Part shown: piece by piece, positions 24,701 to 37,093 of the stretch
Layout of the letters: every line of letters begins with the position of its first letter
Position numbering within the stretch: the first letter of the stretch is position 1
DNA from: Cordia subcordata
Taxonomy: Eukaryota > Streptophyta > Magnoliopsida > Boraginales > Cordiaceae
DNA length: 64,000 nt
Assembly: GCA_028554755.1 (NCBI GenBank)
Contig: JAPTOF010000002.1
Span: forward strand, 28,205,001 to 28,269,000
Direction of reading: 5' to 3'
Made by a program: the position numbers and the translations under genes
The notes under the pieces: generated by a model
What the model saw: only the letters and a program-made list of their open reading frames with translations
Told to the model about the DNA's origin: nothing
Database searches by the model: none

Positions 24701-27178
24701 CCACTGAATGCACTGACAAGCATTTGTGTCATTTCATGCATGCATGTAGTGGGGCTCTTTATTTCTTGTGTGTCCGTCTTTTTTGTAAATTCTTTCGAAG
24801 CTTTTTCTATGGCATCTAGCACCTTTTAAGCAGTAGCTTATGTCAGTGTCTGGTGGTATAGATTATACCTTTTATTTTGTCAGATCTGGTCAGTTGTAAG
24901 TTATGATAGCTGATCCTGAATTTTGGAAACTAGGATTGCATGTCATCATGGCAGATTTGGCAAATTGCCTGTATATGCCTATCTAATCTCTTTTGGTTGT
25001 GTCATGCTTACTGTTTACAGCTTGGCATCTTAAGGAACACACTGCTAGTTGCAGTTTTCTCGAAATCCTTGAGAATGTTGTTTCTTAAACTTGTTTGAAA
25101 TGGTTGTATGCTGTATGTTCTGACTTAGAGATCCCTTATAGCTCAGCTGCTTTCTCGGTTTACAATAGCCGGACAAGATTGAATAATGTCATACACATTA
25201 TTCTTCAGGTGTAAATCCTATGAGAAAGCCAGGAAGAAGTTAAAAGTGCAGGAGGCTCCTAATGTCCTCACAATTGTGCTAAAGAGATTTCAGGTAACCC
25301 TTAAGAATGTTTTCAACTGGTGTTGTTACTTCTCCAGCCACCTTCCAAACCAGAGTTGGTGGGGTCGGGTGATCTTTTCAGAGAAAGAAAATTGAATATT
25401 TACATTGGGAAGTTCTCCATTTAGTTGCTTAATCGAAAGGTATGCTTTTACAGTCAGGTAGATTTGGAAAGCTGAATAAGACAATCAAGTTTCCAGAGAT
25501 TCTAGATATGGCACCATATGTATGTGGGACAAGTGACAAGTCACCAATCTACCGCCTTTATGGAGTAGTTGTTCACTTGGATGTTATGAATGCTGCATTC
25601 TCTGGTCACTACGTGTGTTACGTGAAGAATATCCAGAACAAGTGGTTCAAGGTTGATGACATCATGGTATGTTTTGCTTACATTATTTTCTATTGCTTCA
25701 ATATCTATCATTAAGGAAACACTTCTACATTTTAGCATTCCTGAAAATTCTCTATTGTGGTCTTCATATTTTTATGGGACTGTTTGACTCAGTGCGGTTA
25801 TTTTGTTGATGAGGAATTTTCTTCTCCTGTTGAGCAAATGGTCTTTTCCAACTTAAGGTTGGTTTGTAGTTGTTTGACTTGATTAAAATAGATGCATAGC
25901 GTCCATGCAACTTATACAGCACTTTTTGTGAAATGGTTTGGTGGTCGAGGCTGGAGATGGCTTGTTAGTACTAGGAATTTGATTGTTCGGGCCTTTGTTT
26001 GTGTGTTTTTGACTTTTCAAGTGACTTCTTAACATCTAAGTTAGTGCTTCCTGGTGCCCTAACTTGATCAGGTTGATTTGTGGTTGGACCAGGTAACTTC
26101 TAGACATCTAATTTCGCTTTTGATTACCGAATTTGAGGGATTAGCTCTCTTTAACAAATCTGATACGTTTCATCTTTATGTTAATGGTGAACATCTGCAT
26201 CTTAGCTAGTAGCTTTTCTCTTCTGAACAAATAAGATTCAAGATCATAACTATAAATAAGTTTCTCATGCGTAATCTAATGTTTCTTACGAATTTAGGTA
26301 AAACCTGTGGAGCTTGCAAATGTCTTAACAAAGGGGGCTTATATGCTTTTCTATGCAAGGTAAAATATAGGCTATACATTTTTTCCCCCCTTTTGCGTCC
26401 TGGTTCCTTATTCATTGCCTTCTTGACTAATTGGGTCTCTTATAGGTGCTCCCCACGTGCCCCAAGATTATTTAGGAAGTCATTAGCTCCTCGAGATTTG
26501 AGAAAAGCAAAGCATCATACGTGTAGGCCAAGATCTTTCTCAACCGGTTCATGGGATGTTTCCACCGGCGATTCCTCAAACGGTCAGACCTGCCATGAAT
26601 GTGTTAATGCAACTCATGCAAGTTCCAGGCCTGCTGGAACCATCTTTCAAGAAGATTCTTCCAGTGACAATTCATCTTTTTTCTCCGAGGGTGGAACTTG
26701 CAGTACGGACAGTAGTAACCGGGATTCCACTAGCAACGAGGACCATTTTGATCATATACTTGGAGAGATGGGTGCATCTTGGAATAGCCCTTGGAGGAAT
26801 TCGTCAGATTCTGACACGTCATCAGCTTCCTCCTCCCCATCTCCCTTGTTTTCAAGACAGTCCCCTCTTGCAGACTTGGACCGGTATGCTTCATTTATTG
26901 ACAACACAGAACATGGTGGTTTGGATGGCCATGGTTTCTGGGCAAGATCTGCAGCCAGTAATAACCTGGAGGCTTCAGATAGAAAGGCAGATGTTCGTTC
27001 TTTGCACCCCGATTCAACGAAACAATCTAGGAAGTTTAGTAGCAGTAGTAGTAGTAGCAGCAGCAGCAATAATAGAGAGACTGATGCTAACAGGTTAGGA
27101 CGAATTAACCCTTTCGACAAGGTGAAATCTGGTGTATCTTTTAGACGATCAACGAGCGAAAGGACAGGGAACTTATGA
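18768..27178 (+). CDS. UBP16: Ubiquitin-specific protease with MYND zinc finger (UBP16-like)
   Basis: Eleven exons with consistent phases: 18768-19192, 20810-22223, 22305-22393, 23333-23418, 23550-23712, 23797-23917, 23995-24152, 25209-25293, 25454-25666, 26298-26359, 26446-27178; 1182 residues predicted. An N-terminal membrane segment (about 12-31) is followed by a Gly/Tyr-rich insert (about 65-91) and a MYND finger (C122, C125, C133, C136, C142, C146, H155, C159); C142 is split by intron 1. A Ser-rich disordered linker leads to the USP domain (about 614-940). The catalytic Cys is C644 in NSCYAN, the His is H899 in SGHYVCY, with D915/D916 nearby. CxxC pairs at 769/772 and 817/820 form the zinc ribbon. 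The tail is Ser-rich, with a polySer run near 1136-1146. The enzyme cleaves ubiquitin from proteins; Arabidopsis UBP16 is linked to salt tolerance. The protein is longer than Arabidopsis UBP16 (about 1008), mainly in the linker. Confidence 0.93.
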
Positions 27179-27713
27179 TCATAAAATACTTCTTTTTTTT
27201 TGAGTTTTTGATGATGAGGAGAAAATAAAGGAGTCGGGAACTGGGGTTAGAGAGTGGCTGCATGTATAATACTCCTCTGTTGGTTGGCCATGTTCAAAGT
27301 TAAGCCATCATTTTGTCACTTTCTTCCCCTCTGTAATGTACGAACTTTTGGCTTATAAGGCGCTCTGTATGGCTATACGTTAAATAATAATAATAATAAT
27401 AGTCAACAATTTTCTCACTTGTCCTGTCTGAATCTTTTTGTATCTTTTAACGGCTCCACCTGTTAGTTAGGTGCAAATTTAGAATATTTTATGCTATATG
27501 GTGTATGGGTATTCATGCATGAACCTTATGGAGCTTAGGTCAAAATAGACCAATATGATAGCATTTAAACTCTTAACGCTTTTTGTCCTTCTCTAGATAG
27601 ATGAGAACCACCAACTCTACGGTTTGTCTTTTTCAAAATTCAATACGTAATGTAGTAGAATTGAAGATTTGATAGGACCCTTCCATTCATTAATTTACGT
27701 ACCTAGAGGGTAA
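27179..27713 (+). other. UBP16 3' UTR and flank
   Basis: A (TAA)n stretch at about 27384-27401 contains AATAAT-type near-upstream elements that could direct polyadenylation. No other gene is seen. Confidence 0.4.
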
Positions 27714-27832
27714 GGGGGTGTTTGGTTTTGCTTATTTGATATTTATAAATATTTAAATAATAAAAAATATAAGAGATGATATTTTTTTTAAGTGCTTATA
27801 AGCACCCAAAATAAGAAAAGCCAAACACCCTC
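27714..27832. mobile_element. Palindromic MITE, second copy of the 1066-1185 family
   Basis: A 119-bp element with ends GGGGGTGTTTGGTTTTGCTT and AAGCCAAACACCCTC, flanked by TAA at 27711-27713 and 27833-27835. It shares the AGTGCTTATAAGCACCCAAA block with the intron copy but has lost its left-hand partner, so the stem is less complete. Confidence 0.8.
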
Positions 27833-27874
27833 TAAAGAGGCTAATAATGTCATCCAACGTCACGTGCTTAAAGG

Positions 27875-28650
27875 TTAGGTAGTTTGCGTTTTAGACTGAA
27901 TCAAGATTTTCTAATATTAATAGGATCATCTATTCATCTTGTATCAATTACTTCCTCGATGGGATGAGATAAAATCTTTTTTTTTTTAATTTTTTAGTTA
28001 CTTAGAAAGCGTGAGTTAGATTATAACTTTGTAAGGAATCAAAAGACTCTATCCATATCTAACAAGGGTTAGAATTGTCTTGGAACCTTATTGGTTTTTT
28101 TTCTTTTTTTTTTTTTTTTGTCAAATGGAACCTCATTGATAATGGTGAGACTGAGAGGGTTATCAAGGTAATAGTTAGCAAATCAATTTGCACATCTATC
28201 AACTTTCCTAAATTATATAATATTATTTCAAACGTTCATAAGATTCAAATTCTAAAAAAAATTAGGTAGTTTGTGTTTTAGACTGGATCAAGATTTTCTC
28301 ATATCAATAGGATCATCTATTCATCTTTTATCAATTACTTCCTCGGTGGCATGAGATAGAATCTTTTTTTTTTTATTTAATTTTTTGGCTACTTAGAAGG
28401 CGTGAGTTAGACTATAACTCTTTAAAGAATCAAGAGAACCGCTTTATCCACATTCAACAAGGGTTAGAATTGCCTTGGAACCTTATTGGTTTTTCTTTTT
28501 CTTTTGTCAAATGGAACCTCATTGATAATGGTGAGACCGAGAGGGTTATTAAGATAATAATTGGTAAATCAATTTGCACATCTGATAACTTTCTTAAACT
28601 ATATAATATTATTTCAAATATTTATAAGATTCAAATTCAAAAAAAAAATA
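27875..28650. repeat. Tandem direct duplication, about 387-bp unit, two copies
   Basis: Unit 1 (27875-28261) and unit 2 (28262-28650) both start TTAGGTAGTTTG and run in parallel through the same landmarks: TCAAGATTTTCT, CAATTACTTCCTCG, GGTTAGAATTG, CAAATGGAACCTCATTGATA and TCAATTTGCACATCT. They differ by substitutions and by the lengths of two T tracts. Neither unit contains a convincing ORF and I do not recognise the source sequence. Confidence 0.85.
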
Positions 28651-29755
28651 GTGGACAAGAAGAAAATACTTTTTTTGATATTTGAATTTTATTAATGAGT
28701 GAAATGTATGATGTTATATGTATATGAATAATTAAAACTTTTTTCTTAGCATTAATTATCGTTAGGGAGAAACACTAGATGTGAAAGGCTCGCGTGGCTT
28801 TACTCTTCAAAAGTAGGTATATTTCCAACTCACAAGTGGGGTCCTGGTGTGTGTGTGTGTGACAATTTCGGAGAACAAATGGAAGGGCTTTGACTTTTTC
28901 ATGGCCTACTACAGCTCACATTTCCAGCTTTTGAACTACAAGTATCGAAAGTCACTCACGGGTTTCATTCCTTCAGGGAACAATAAAGAATGTTCACATG
29001 ACGTTAGAAATAAATTTAATGACTATAAATTGTTTAATTTATTTGATCATTATTAATATCATCAGTTTCTTGTACGATAAAATCTTTATTGTATTATATT
29101 ATACTATAAGAGATTTAACGATCAAAAAATAAATTACGTCTAAATAAACACCATCGACACTATAAGTAGCTGCATACATGCCGATGCTATAAGTACTTCA
29201 ATTGAATTAATAACGACAAGTTTCCTTGTAAATCTAATTGGTTACTTTTAATTATATAAATCAATAGTTTTACTATGATTAAAGGTAGATCATTTTATAG
29301 AAGCATTGAAGTCACACCCAAATAGGGTGTTTTGGGAGATAACGATATATATCGCCAATAATAACCATTTACAGATGTAGTAGCCACAAGTCCCCTCATA
29401 TTTTCACTTTAAGCTTTGTTCATCGCTAAAGAATTGAATCTTTGGCATGCTAACAAGATTTTCTTTTTTTCCTTCGATTTTACATAAAGACAAATTAATA
29501 CTTATTTTTTCCATTTTATAAGATATTTCACCTATTTTATCTTTCTTCAATAACAAACTTAACTACGTACGAACATGCCGACAACCTTTACTTGGCCGCC
29601 GAGTTAGACCAAAATTCATGGATTTTGGGCTTTTTGCAAGATCATAGTTTTTCAAAAAGCCTCTACATTCGAGGGTTTTGCAACCATACATTCCCTTGGG
29701 ACACAAGCCTTTTGTTTCCGACAAGTAATTAGAATCCACCCTTTTATCCTTATTT

Positions 29756-29796
<41 letters not shown>

Positions 29797-31860
29797 AACG
29801 TTCTTGTCTATCACATCCAGCATGAGAACAAAAAGTCCACGTCGCAAGCTTCCGATCAATGATATCATGAGTGACGACTTTTTGATGCCTTCTCCTTATA
29901 ACCTGCATCAAGAATGCTTTGCATGCTTTCCTCCAATTGAATTTTCTCGTCTCGCTTTTCTCTTTTCTCTTTTAATTGGTAAATCAAATCTCCCGTTGGA
30001 CTGAAAATGCAGCAAAGGTATCAAAGCTTTTGAGTTGTAAATTTTTGGTGATGATGTCATCTGTGGTCAAAACTCAAAAGGAAAACGCGCTTATCTATAT
30101 ATATTCTGCTTTCTTACTTCGAAAAATCAGCGTGAACATTAGACATGCCAATGATTCGTGATAACCCTTTGCGTTAGGATAAGTGACTGTTTGATATCTC
30201 TAACACAATTTTCTTTTAAGTGCAGACAAGTGTAGATTATAAATGCGGTAAATGGGGTGATATCGTTGGAATCACTATTTGAAAGATCACTTGATTCAAA
30301 ATTTTAAGCGGTAGAAACACAGAGTAAAAAGGTCACGTTAAAAAACACAAGTTTCAAAAGAAACGTATCCATCGGGAGGGCTTGTTCTTTGTAGCTTCTA
30401 ACTTGATAGGAATTAGTCCAATTTAACTTGGAGATAGTTAAAAAAAAAAGTTACGCTAGAAAAGAAAAAAAGCAGCTCATGATTGAAAAGGTTATTGAAG
30501 TCAAGAAAAGGGCGCTAAAAGTTGCAAGCATAATGTTGCCAAGTGGTTAATGCATGTGCAATTCTTGAATCACACTCATTGCTTAGCAATTAACCTAGAC
30601 TCCGTCGACGGGCATAAATGGCCGACCACTTCCATTGATGCAATCTTGTTTCCAACGCATAAGCTCGATTTGATGCTTCCGATCCATAGTTTTCGCTCTT
30701 TGATTGAGGAGCTTAGTACTTCATCAGATTAGATAGCCATCACAAGACAAGAATATATATATATAAAAGAAGATTAGTATTATTTCGTTGTTACCTTTTT
30801 GTCTTTTTACCTTTTTTTTGTTTGGTAAGAATTCATGTATTATGCCGATAATCCGACTTTTCAACTACCAATGTCAACTAAGGGTAAGAAATTAAGCCAA
30901 GCCTGTAAAGTATATGTGAGTACATAGATGCAACGGTATTGTAAAAGTTCTGAAGTAATCCATATTTGTTTTAGAATAGCTCAAAGTATAAATTAAAGCA
31001 TTTCATTTTGAAATAATGAAGCTCGAAAACATTAACGAGAAGATTTTATTGTGAAGATATATATATTCTGCATGGGCTTTTAATTTAATTTGTTTTTCTT
31101 TTTTAAGATTATGCGACAAGTTTCTGTTTTAATTATTAAACATTTTGAGGATGATATCATCACAAACATCGATATCACACTGCAAAAATCAAGATTATGA
31201 CATGGCTATTTCGGAATTGCTAGCTGCTGGTGAATCTTTATTAATATAAGTAACAATTTCATCCTAAAATTTAAGTTATTGAATAGTTTTTAATATCTTG
31301 ATTAGTTTGACATTTTCAACATGTTTTTAATTTTCGTGTGCAAGGGAAATTCTTAAGTTACGTGCATAATAAATTAAATAGCTTTTAGTGGAAAAGTATT
31401 GAGGACTATATCTACACGCAGTTGCATTTTCACAATGTGACTTAACTTTTGTTTTTACAGCCTTTTTGTTTTTTAATATACTTGAACTAAACAAGACTAA
31501 TCAAACGGCCAAACTGATCATCCTGAACTTTGCATGCGAGACGATCTATCTATATTTATCAGTTTATGCTATATACTAATTTTGAAAAAAAAAATCCACC
31601 TTTTTCTAACAATAAATTCCAGTTTGTTTTTTTAAGTAAAAAAAAATTTATAATACCTATGTTCAAAATATTACGGCAATGCAGTACCCAAACACACACA
31701 CACACATAAATATAATGTGATTTCAACTAAAAGATTTGTAATGATATTATATATAATGTATTAAATATTATTTTTAAGAAATATCAAGTTATTAATCAAG
31801 TTTAGATTTTTATAAATTAATAAATTCGAAGTATAATTTATTTTATTATTAACTATATAA
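28651..31860. other. Intergenic, no gene recognised
   Basis: Contains a compound (TA)n(TG)n microsatellite at 29757-29796 and a (GT)n run near 28846-28860. ORFs up to about 75 codons occur but have no family resemblance. Confidence 0.5.
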
Positions 31861-31884
31861 ATTAATATTATTAAACTTATACCA

Positions 31885-31916
31885 ATATCTGTGTATTGCA
31901 CAAGTTGTAGACTAGT
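31885..31916 (+). mobile_element. Possible Helitron 3' terminus
   Basis: A short imperfect hairpin (CTGTGTATTGCACAAG) is followed about 8 nt later by CTAG and then T. Plant Helitrons typically end with such a hairpin and CTRR, inserted before T. The body and the 5' TC end were not located. Confidence 0.35.
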
Positions 31917-32000
31917 ATTAATTAAACAATACATGGAGAAAGCTATTAATTAAGTACTTAGTGCTTATCTTATTCACGGCTTAGATTGAAGATATTAATT

Positions 32001-32757
32001 TAGGATAAAATATGTTTTACTCATTTGTGTTTTGTAAAATATGCATAAAATCCCTTATGATTTTAAAACTCATTGATACCCCCTTGTAGTTTTAAAAATA
32101 TTGCATATTAACTCTTGTCATTAGTTTTTTTTAGTAGAGTTAATAGAAAAATGTAAAAAATATATCTATAATGCATTTTAACTTTTTAAACGAGAAGATT
32201 CAATTAAGTTGATGCAAATTCCTTCTTTACTTCTAAAATTTGTTCAAATTCTACCACCTGTTCCAAAATATGGTGCAAATACACTCCTATATGAGCATAA
32301 AATTGAAAATATATTTCTTAAATTATGTAAATTTTTTAGTTTAGATGACTCATTATTAAACAAATAAATATATTCTATAATTAAAAATATAAATATATTT
32401 AATAATATGTAGTACATATAAACAAAAAAATCTACATAATTTAAGAGATTTTATATTTTCACTCTAGGGGCAGTGTATTTGCATTTTATTTTAATGTAGA
32501 GAAGGGAATTTGCATCAATATTTTTCAAAAATCAAAGAAAGAAATTTGCACCAATATTTTTTTCATTATTGACAAGTTGTGCATTACAAACTCATTATTT
32601 ACATTTTTCATTAACTTTAACGGATTAATTGATAATGAGGGCCACCATAATTTTTTTTTTTAAATCACAGGAGCATTCACTAATTTTCAAACTACAAGGA
32701 ATTTTATATGACTTTTATGAAACACAAAAAAATAAAATGCATTTTACTCTATAATTT
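32001..32757. mobile_element. Full-length fold-back element (MULE-like terminal inverted repeats)
   Basis: About 755 bp that reads as an imperfect palindrome around 32380. The outer arms carry AAAATGCATTTTAC/GTAAAATGCATTTT-type ends, CCTTGTAGTTT blocks and TTAACTCTTGTCATTAG versus TTAATTGATAATGAG. The inner arms pair GATGCAAATTCCTTCTTTA with GAAGGGAATTTGCATC, and GGTGCAAATACACT with AGTGTATTTGCA. AATTTA appears next to both ends. Long subterminal inverted repeats suggest a non-autonomous Mutator-like element. It has no ORF. Confidence 0.75.
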
Positions 32758-33991
32758 AAACTCAATTTTGTTTTCAAGTAATGGTCTCAAATTATATTCT
32801 ATTTTTCTTTTTTCTTTTAACGTATAAAATTTTTCAATGAATGGCTGACTAAAATTGATAAATAGTAATATTAATGAAGGAATAGATTAGATAAGGACTA
32901 AAGAAAATTGATTCCTTTAACTATATTAATTAGTCAGCATTAACTTGCAAGATTGTCAACTTTCAAGTAATGACCGCTAATCTTGTTTCAAGTGAAAAAA
33001 ACTCTGCCATGGATGGTAAATCATTCATGACATTCAACTCCCCATCTGTCATGCTGTTTGATTTAACAAGAGAAGCAGTAATGATATAAATGCATGAACT
33101 AAATATGGTTTCCATCTAGTCAGGAAAACAACTACCGCATAGAGGCCCCAAGAAAACAATATTCCACACAAGTTGGCAACTTGTTAATCGAGATGGGAAA
33201 AAAATTGCATCTGGGTAATTCAAAAAATTTCAAGTCACTAGCATAAAAGCATTTTCTGCCTGCGGAAAAGCACCTCCACCACTACTAAAATGCAGTTTGT
33301 ATGCTTAATGCTCCAATTCACATGGTTTATATTGCTTCTAAAATTTCATCCCAGTTTAGTTTCTATGACAGAGAAAAATAGTCGAAAATAAGAATTTCTG
33401 TGACAACCTAAACTCAACCGCTAGCCTACCACTATATTAAACCTAATCAACTAGTTCAAACAAATTAAATCTATAAAGACCGTAGTAATGAACACTTGCA
33501 GTGACAGGCCACTAGTTAAATCTGAACCATTATAATTTAAACGCGGGTATACAAGTCCAGCATGAACATACACTAGTGAAATAATGGCAGTGTGACTAAC
33601 CCTAAGAAAAAAATAGCAATCTTCATAGTATTAGGGTTTCCAAAGATTCAAACAAGTCTAAGATAATTCCTGTGGCTCAACAGGACTATGCAAAAAAAGC
33701 TAGCTAACCATCAAGAGTTGGAAACTTGAGAGGGAAAAAGTCCCCATCAATGTATCACCTTAAATGTACCATCTTTCTCAGCTGCTTTATCTTTTTACTA
33801 TTTTTCTGCTCAGCTCACCTCACGCACAGAGAGGGGGGGGGGGCATAGAAAGAGACAAAGCAAAGTACAGTTTCTGATAATCACAGCACAGAGGATGAGA
33901 AAGGAAAAAGATAAAGTTGTAGATGAGGCTAGCTTGAAAGAAAGCTTTCAGTCATCGTATTGGATAAAGCAAAGAAAATTCAGAACCCCAT
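32758..33991. other. Intergenic, no gene recognised
   Basis: Mostly AT-rich. A G run of 11 lies at 33833-33843. Confidence 0.45.
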
Positions 33992-33995
33992 TTAT

Positions 33996-34036
<41 letters not shown>

Positions 34037-34255
34037 GTTAGTGCATATGATACACTGAAAAGGAACTGGAACCGAATCCACGTTTTCTGGCAGACCCAAA
34101 ACACTTACCCTCTTTATGCAAAAGCCAAGAAGGCTGATGAGGGTGAAAGGTGACATAAAATTATCACCAGTAAAGTTCTGCTGCTGATAATAATTGATAG
34201 ACTCTATGGGCGCTTTTATCACCACTTGCTCAGCAGCTGCAGAGTTATGGGTCAT
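33992..34255 (-). CDS. Doubtful short ORF or first exon of an unrecognised gene
   Basis: An ATG at 34255 opens 87 codons. The first 50 or so have balanced composition (TEXT such as NFTGDNFMSPFTLISLLGFC), while the last residues come from a (GA)n microsatellite and are unlikely to be real. Inside the ORF, after GCATAAAGAG, a strong donor-like GTAAGT occurs on the minus strand near 34109, so the genuine coding part could be a first exon spliced to something further left. I found no convincing second exon and recognise no family. It may equally be a non-coding transcript or chance. Confidence 0.22.
33998..34031. repeat. (TC)n microsatellite
   Basis: An uninterrupted CT/TC run of about 34 bp. 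Confidence 0.95.
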
Positions 34256-35378
34256 TTCTCAAACTTCAAAGCAACAACACACGCACTCAATACTTGCTCT
34301 CAAACCCCATCCACACGTTATTGCGCTTTCCAGTTACCATTCAACCACAGCTAGCATTGCAAACTAGAAAACAAAATATCAAAGATATGTTTGTGTTGTG
34401 ACTAAATCACCATCATGACACCAAGCAAATACAACTAGTTTTAACCAAAAACGGAAAAACAAATTGCAACAAGTACTACACAATCTAACAGAAGACGGGA
34501 GAATTTTAAAGGTAACCCCACCAACTTTTATTTATTTTTTCCTTGCAGATTCTTATATTCAGTTCTCTTGTTCTTTAAAAAACTCTCTAATTTAATTTCG
34601 TTCCAACAATTCCTATACTTTTTCCACAAGTCCTTGATTCAAGAACTCCATGTTTCCTTGTTTCAGGAACTCCGCGTTTCAATATCTTTCATTTTAATTT
34701 TCATATCATTCATACTTTCCATTATATACATAAATATTTTTTTTATTAATAATTAACTCTTAATATTTTTTTTTTATGTCACTAACTGTAGGGATTGAAG
34801 AGGGGGTGGGGGTAGCGGGCTAGCGGCTGGGCGAGAAGGTAGAATGGGGGAGAATCTCGTCGCAAGTATTTTATAAAAAATTCAAAACAAACCATATCTT
34901 TTGTTAAAGAAGATATAAACAATCTTATCATAAATATCTCAAAATAAACAATAATTTCTATATAAGAAAGCAACTTAAAATAAGACCTATAACACAAGCA
35001 AAACACATGCATACATGATTTCATGCATTATATGCTTTTTAACACTAAATGCAATGTTATTAAGACAATCCTAGATAAGCTTCTAAATTACTCATTAGCA
35101 AAAACATCAAATTTGTGCAAATCTACTAACAAAAGCTACACTATCTCTTGCTTTTTGTTTCTCACTAAAATGAACAGCTAAAATCTTAATCAAAACATTC
35201 GTGATTAAACTAGAAGCATAAAATAAGGTTAAACTGATTAACCCATTAAGTAAAACTAAACAAAGATGAAAACTTCACAGTACCATGATGAAAAAGATCA
35301 GATTAACCGAGAACCAAAAGGAGCATCACCACCACCATCAGCCACCAACTGAAAAACCCAAAAGTTCCCGTCTGCGAG
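34256..35378. other. Intergenic downstream of the AHL gene
   Basis: No gene recognised. The stretch at about 34868-34990 resembles the interior and right end of the TCTTATTTTAA MITE family (AAATTCAAAACAAACCATA, AACTTAAAATAAGACCTATAA). The AHL 3' UTR probably occupies the right-hand part. Confidence 0.4.
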
Positions 35379-36377
35379 TCAATACGGCGGAGGTGGTGGC
35401 GGCGGCTGCCGGGCTGTCGGCGCCCAGATAACATCAGAAGGCAAATGACAGCTGTATATCGCCATCCCACCACCAGATTCCCCGGCCACCGGAGCTGGCG
35501 GATGCCCACTTTCACCCCCTCCTCTTCCTCCCGGCGGCGAGTTGTTCCCTCCACCACCATCCCCGCTAGCATTTCTTGCTGCTTCATCTTCAAGAGGCAA
35601 TCTTTGATAAGATGGACCACTGAACGTTGCTGCAATCAGGTAAACTGTTCCGCCGGAGGCCAGTGGACCCACGACGGAGCCACCGAAGACCTGCCCCTGT
35701 GGCCCTGCTAACGATATAGTAAACAACCCATTTGCTGCTGCTGCACTACTTGAGGAGGCCGTGTTTTGTTGGAGAATGGTTGCTGATATTGACAAGATAT
35801 CAAAACGGCCGTGGAAAGTGACGGTGGAACCAGGCGTCGCCGTCGACGGCTGCCGTAAAGTGACGTTACTAACAGTCCCAGAACCACTAAGAATACACAA
35901 CCCAATCCCACGCTTCCTACAAAACCTCATAACGCTCTCGATGATATCCACCCCAGCCGAAAGCTCAAGAACGTAAGGGCTCATCGACGGCTCCGATTCT
36001 CGAGTTATGATCACGGGGGGCTTCGGCTTGTTCTTCGACCCCGGAGGACGACCGCGAGGCCGGCGCACGACTTCGATGGTGGCGCCGTCGTTGGTCTCCT
36101 TCTTCGTCGTGGTGGTGGGGCTGCGGCTCTGGTGGCTATGGCTGTGGCTGTCAGCTTCTTCAGAAGTTTGACATTCTCTTGCAGCGGCGGTGTTGACGTG
36201 GAAAGGGTGGTGGTGGGGGTGGTGGAGGAAGGTGGGTTGCGGCTGAGAGGGTTGGTGATGAAAGCTTTGTTGCTGTTGTTGACCTTGATGATGATGCAGC
36301 TTCGCAAACATGTTGCTGCTACTGCTATTGTTGTTGTTGTGGTGATCTTTTTGCTCATCTACATATTCTCCTTTCAT
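35379..36377 (-). CDS. AT-hook motif nuclear-localized (AHL) protein, PPC/DUF296 domain
   Basis: Intronless gene for 332 residues. The start is the ATG at 36377 (MKGEYVDE); a longer frame upstream has no ATG and is basic low-complexity. A His/Gln/Asn-rich N-terminal region (10-60) precedes a single AT-hook, RRPRGRPPGSKNKPKPP at 105-121, and a PPC domain at about 132-254, followed by a Gly/Ser/Pro-rich tail ending in seven Pro and Tyr. One AT-hook plus one PPC domain, with no introns, fits clade A (type I) AHL proteins, which bind AT-rich DNA as trimers in the nucleus and repress growth or flowering genes. I cannot assign a numbered paralogue. GC content is clearly higher than in the flanks. 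Microsatellites of CT and GT type sit just upstream of the ATG. Confidence 0.93.
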   Translation of the reverse strand: MKGEYVDEQKDHHNNNNSSSSNMFAKLHHHQGQQQQQSFHHQPSQPQPTFLHHPHHHPFHVNTAAARECQTSEEADSHSHSHQSRSPTTTTKKETNDGATIEVVRRPRGRPPGSKNKPKPPVIITRESEPSMSPYVLELSAGVDIIESVMRFCRKRGIGLCILSGSGTVSNVTLRQPSTATPGSTVTFHGRFDILSISATILQQNTASSSSAAAANGLFTISLAGPQGQVFGGSVVGPLASGGTVYLIAATFSGPSYQRLPLEDEAARNASGDGGGGNNSPPGGRGGGESGHPPAPVAGESGGGMAIYSCHLPSDVIWAPTARQPPPPPPPY

Positions 36378-37075
36378 TTTTCTTTTTCTCTCTCTCTCTT
36401 TTTTTTTTTTAAATCTCAAACTAAAATATCTGTATTTGTTATCTCTTTTGCTATCAAGAAATCTACAAATGGGTTTGGGTGCAATAAACTACTACTGCAG
36501 AATCTGGACAATAATGGCAAGCCAGATAAGGAAAGAGGATAGAAGCAAGGCAAATATGGACTGGATATATGAGAGAGAGAGAGAGACAGACAGACGGTGG
36601 GCGTATGCGTGTTGGATTTGGACTTTTTCTCTATATGGAAAGGTAAATAACAGTACTAGATATGCCAATATAATGTGGTTGTGTGGAGAGATATGGACAA
36701 GAGTGTGTGTGTATGTGTTTTGTGTGTGTGTGTGTGTTGGAGTGTGGGGTAAGTTTGAAAATGGAGGTGGGTGAGCTTGGCAACCAAGCAAAGACTAATG
36801 GGGCGCCGCTAGTTTGAAGATGGATAGTGGGCTCCACGTTGTTTCCGCTAGGGTTTTGTTTCAATTGGCTTTTTTTTTAACGAAAAATAATTATTTTTCA
36901 AAAAAACATATTTTTATAATAAATATTAAGTTTTTTTAAAAGGTAAAAATTTAAAGTCTTTATAAATATTAAAATTTATAAAAAAAATACTTTTGAAAAA
37001 AAAATCGATCACAACTAAAGCGTAGAAGGATGTGGAACTCGGTTAGCTCAACCTTTCACCGCCAACTTTATCTTC
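36378..37075. other. Upstream region of the AHL gene
   Basis: Contains a CT-rich tract next to the ATG, a (GA)n run near 36571-36586 and GT runs near 36702-36740. On the minus strand CCATATAGAG near 36630-36640 is a possible TATA element about 255 bp from the ATG. A degenerate MITE-like stretch lies near 36847-37010. Confidence 0.35.
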
Positions 37076-37093
37076 AAGTATGAAAGAGCATGA

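Noticed and set aside
26267..26445. Reading through the last UBP16 intron as coding sequence
   Set aside because: The open frame crosses 26360-26445, but a GT donor at 26360 and AG acceptor at 26445 give the expected YAR-CSPRAP junction for the family, so the open stretch is a chance.
36378..36419. N-terminal extension of the AHL frame beyond the ATG
   Set aside because: The extension begins at a TTG and is a Lys/Arg/Glu low-complexity run derived from a CT-rich leader. The ATG at 36377 is the better start.
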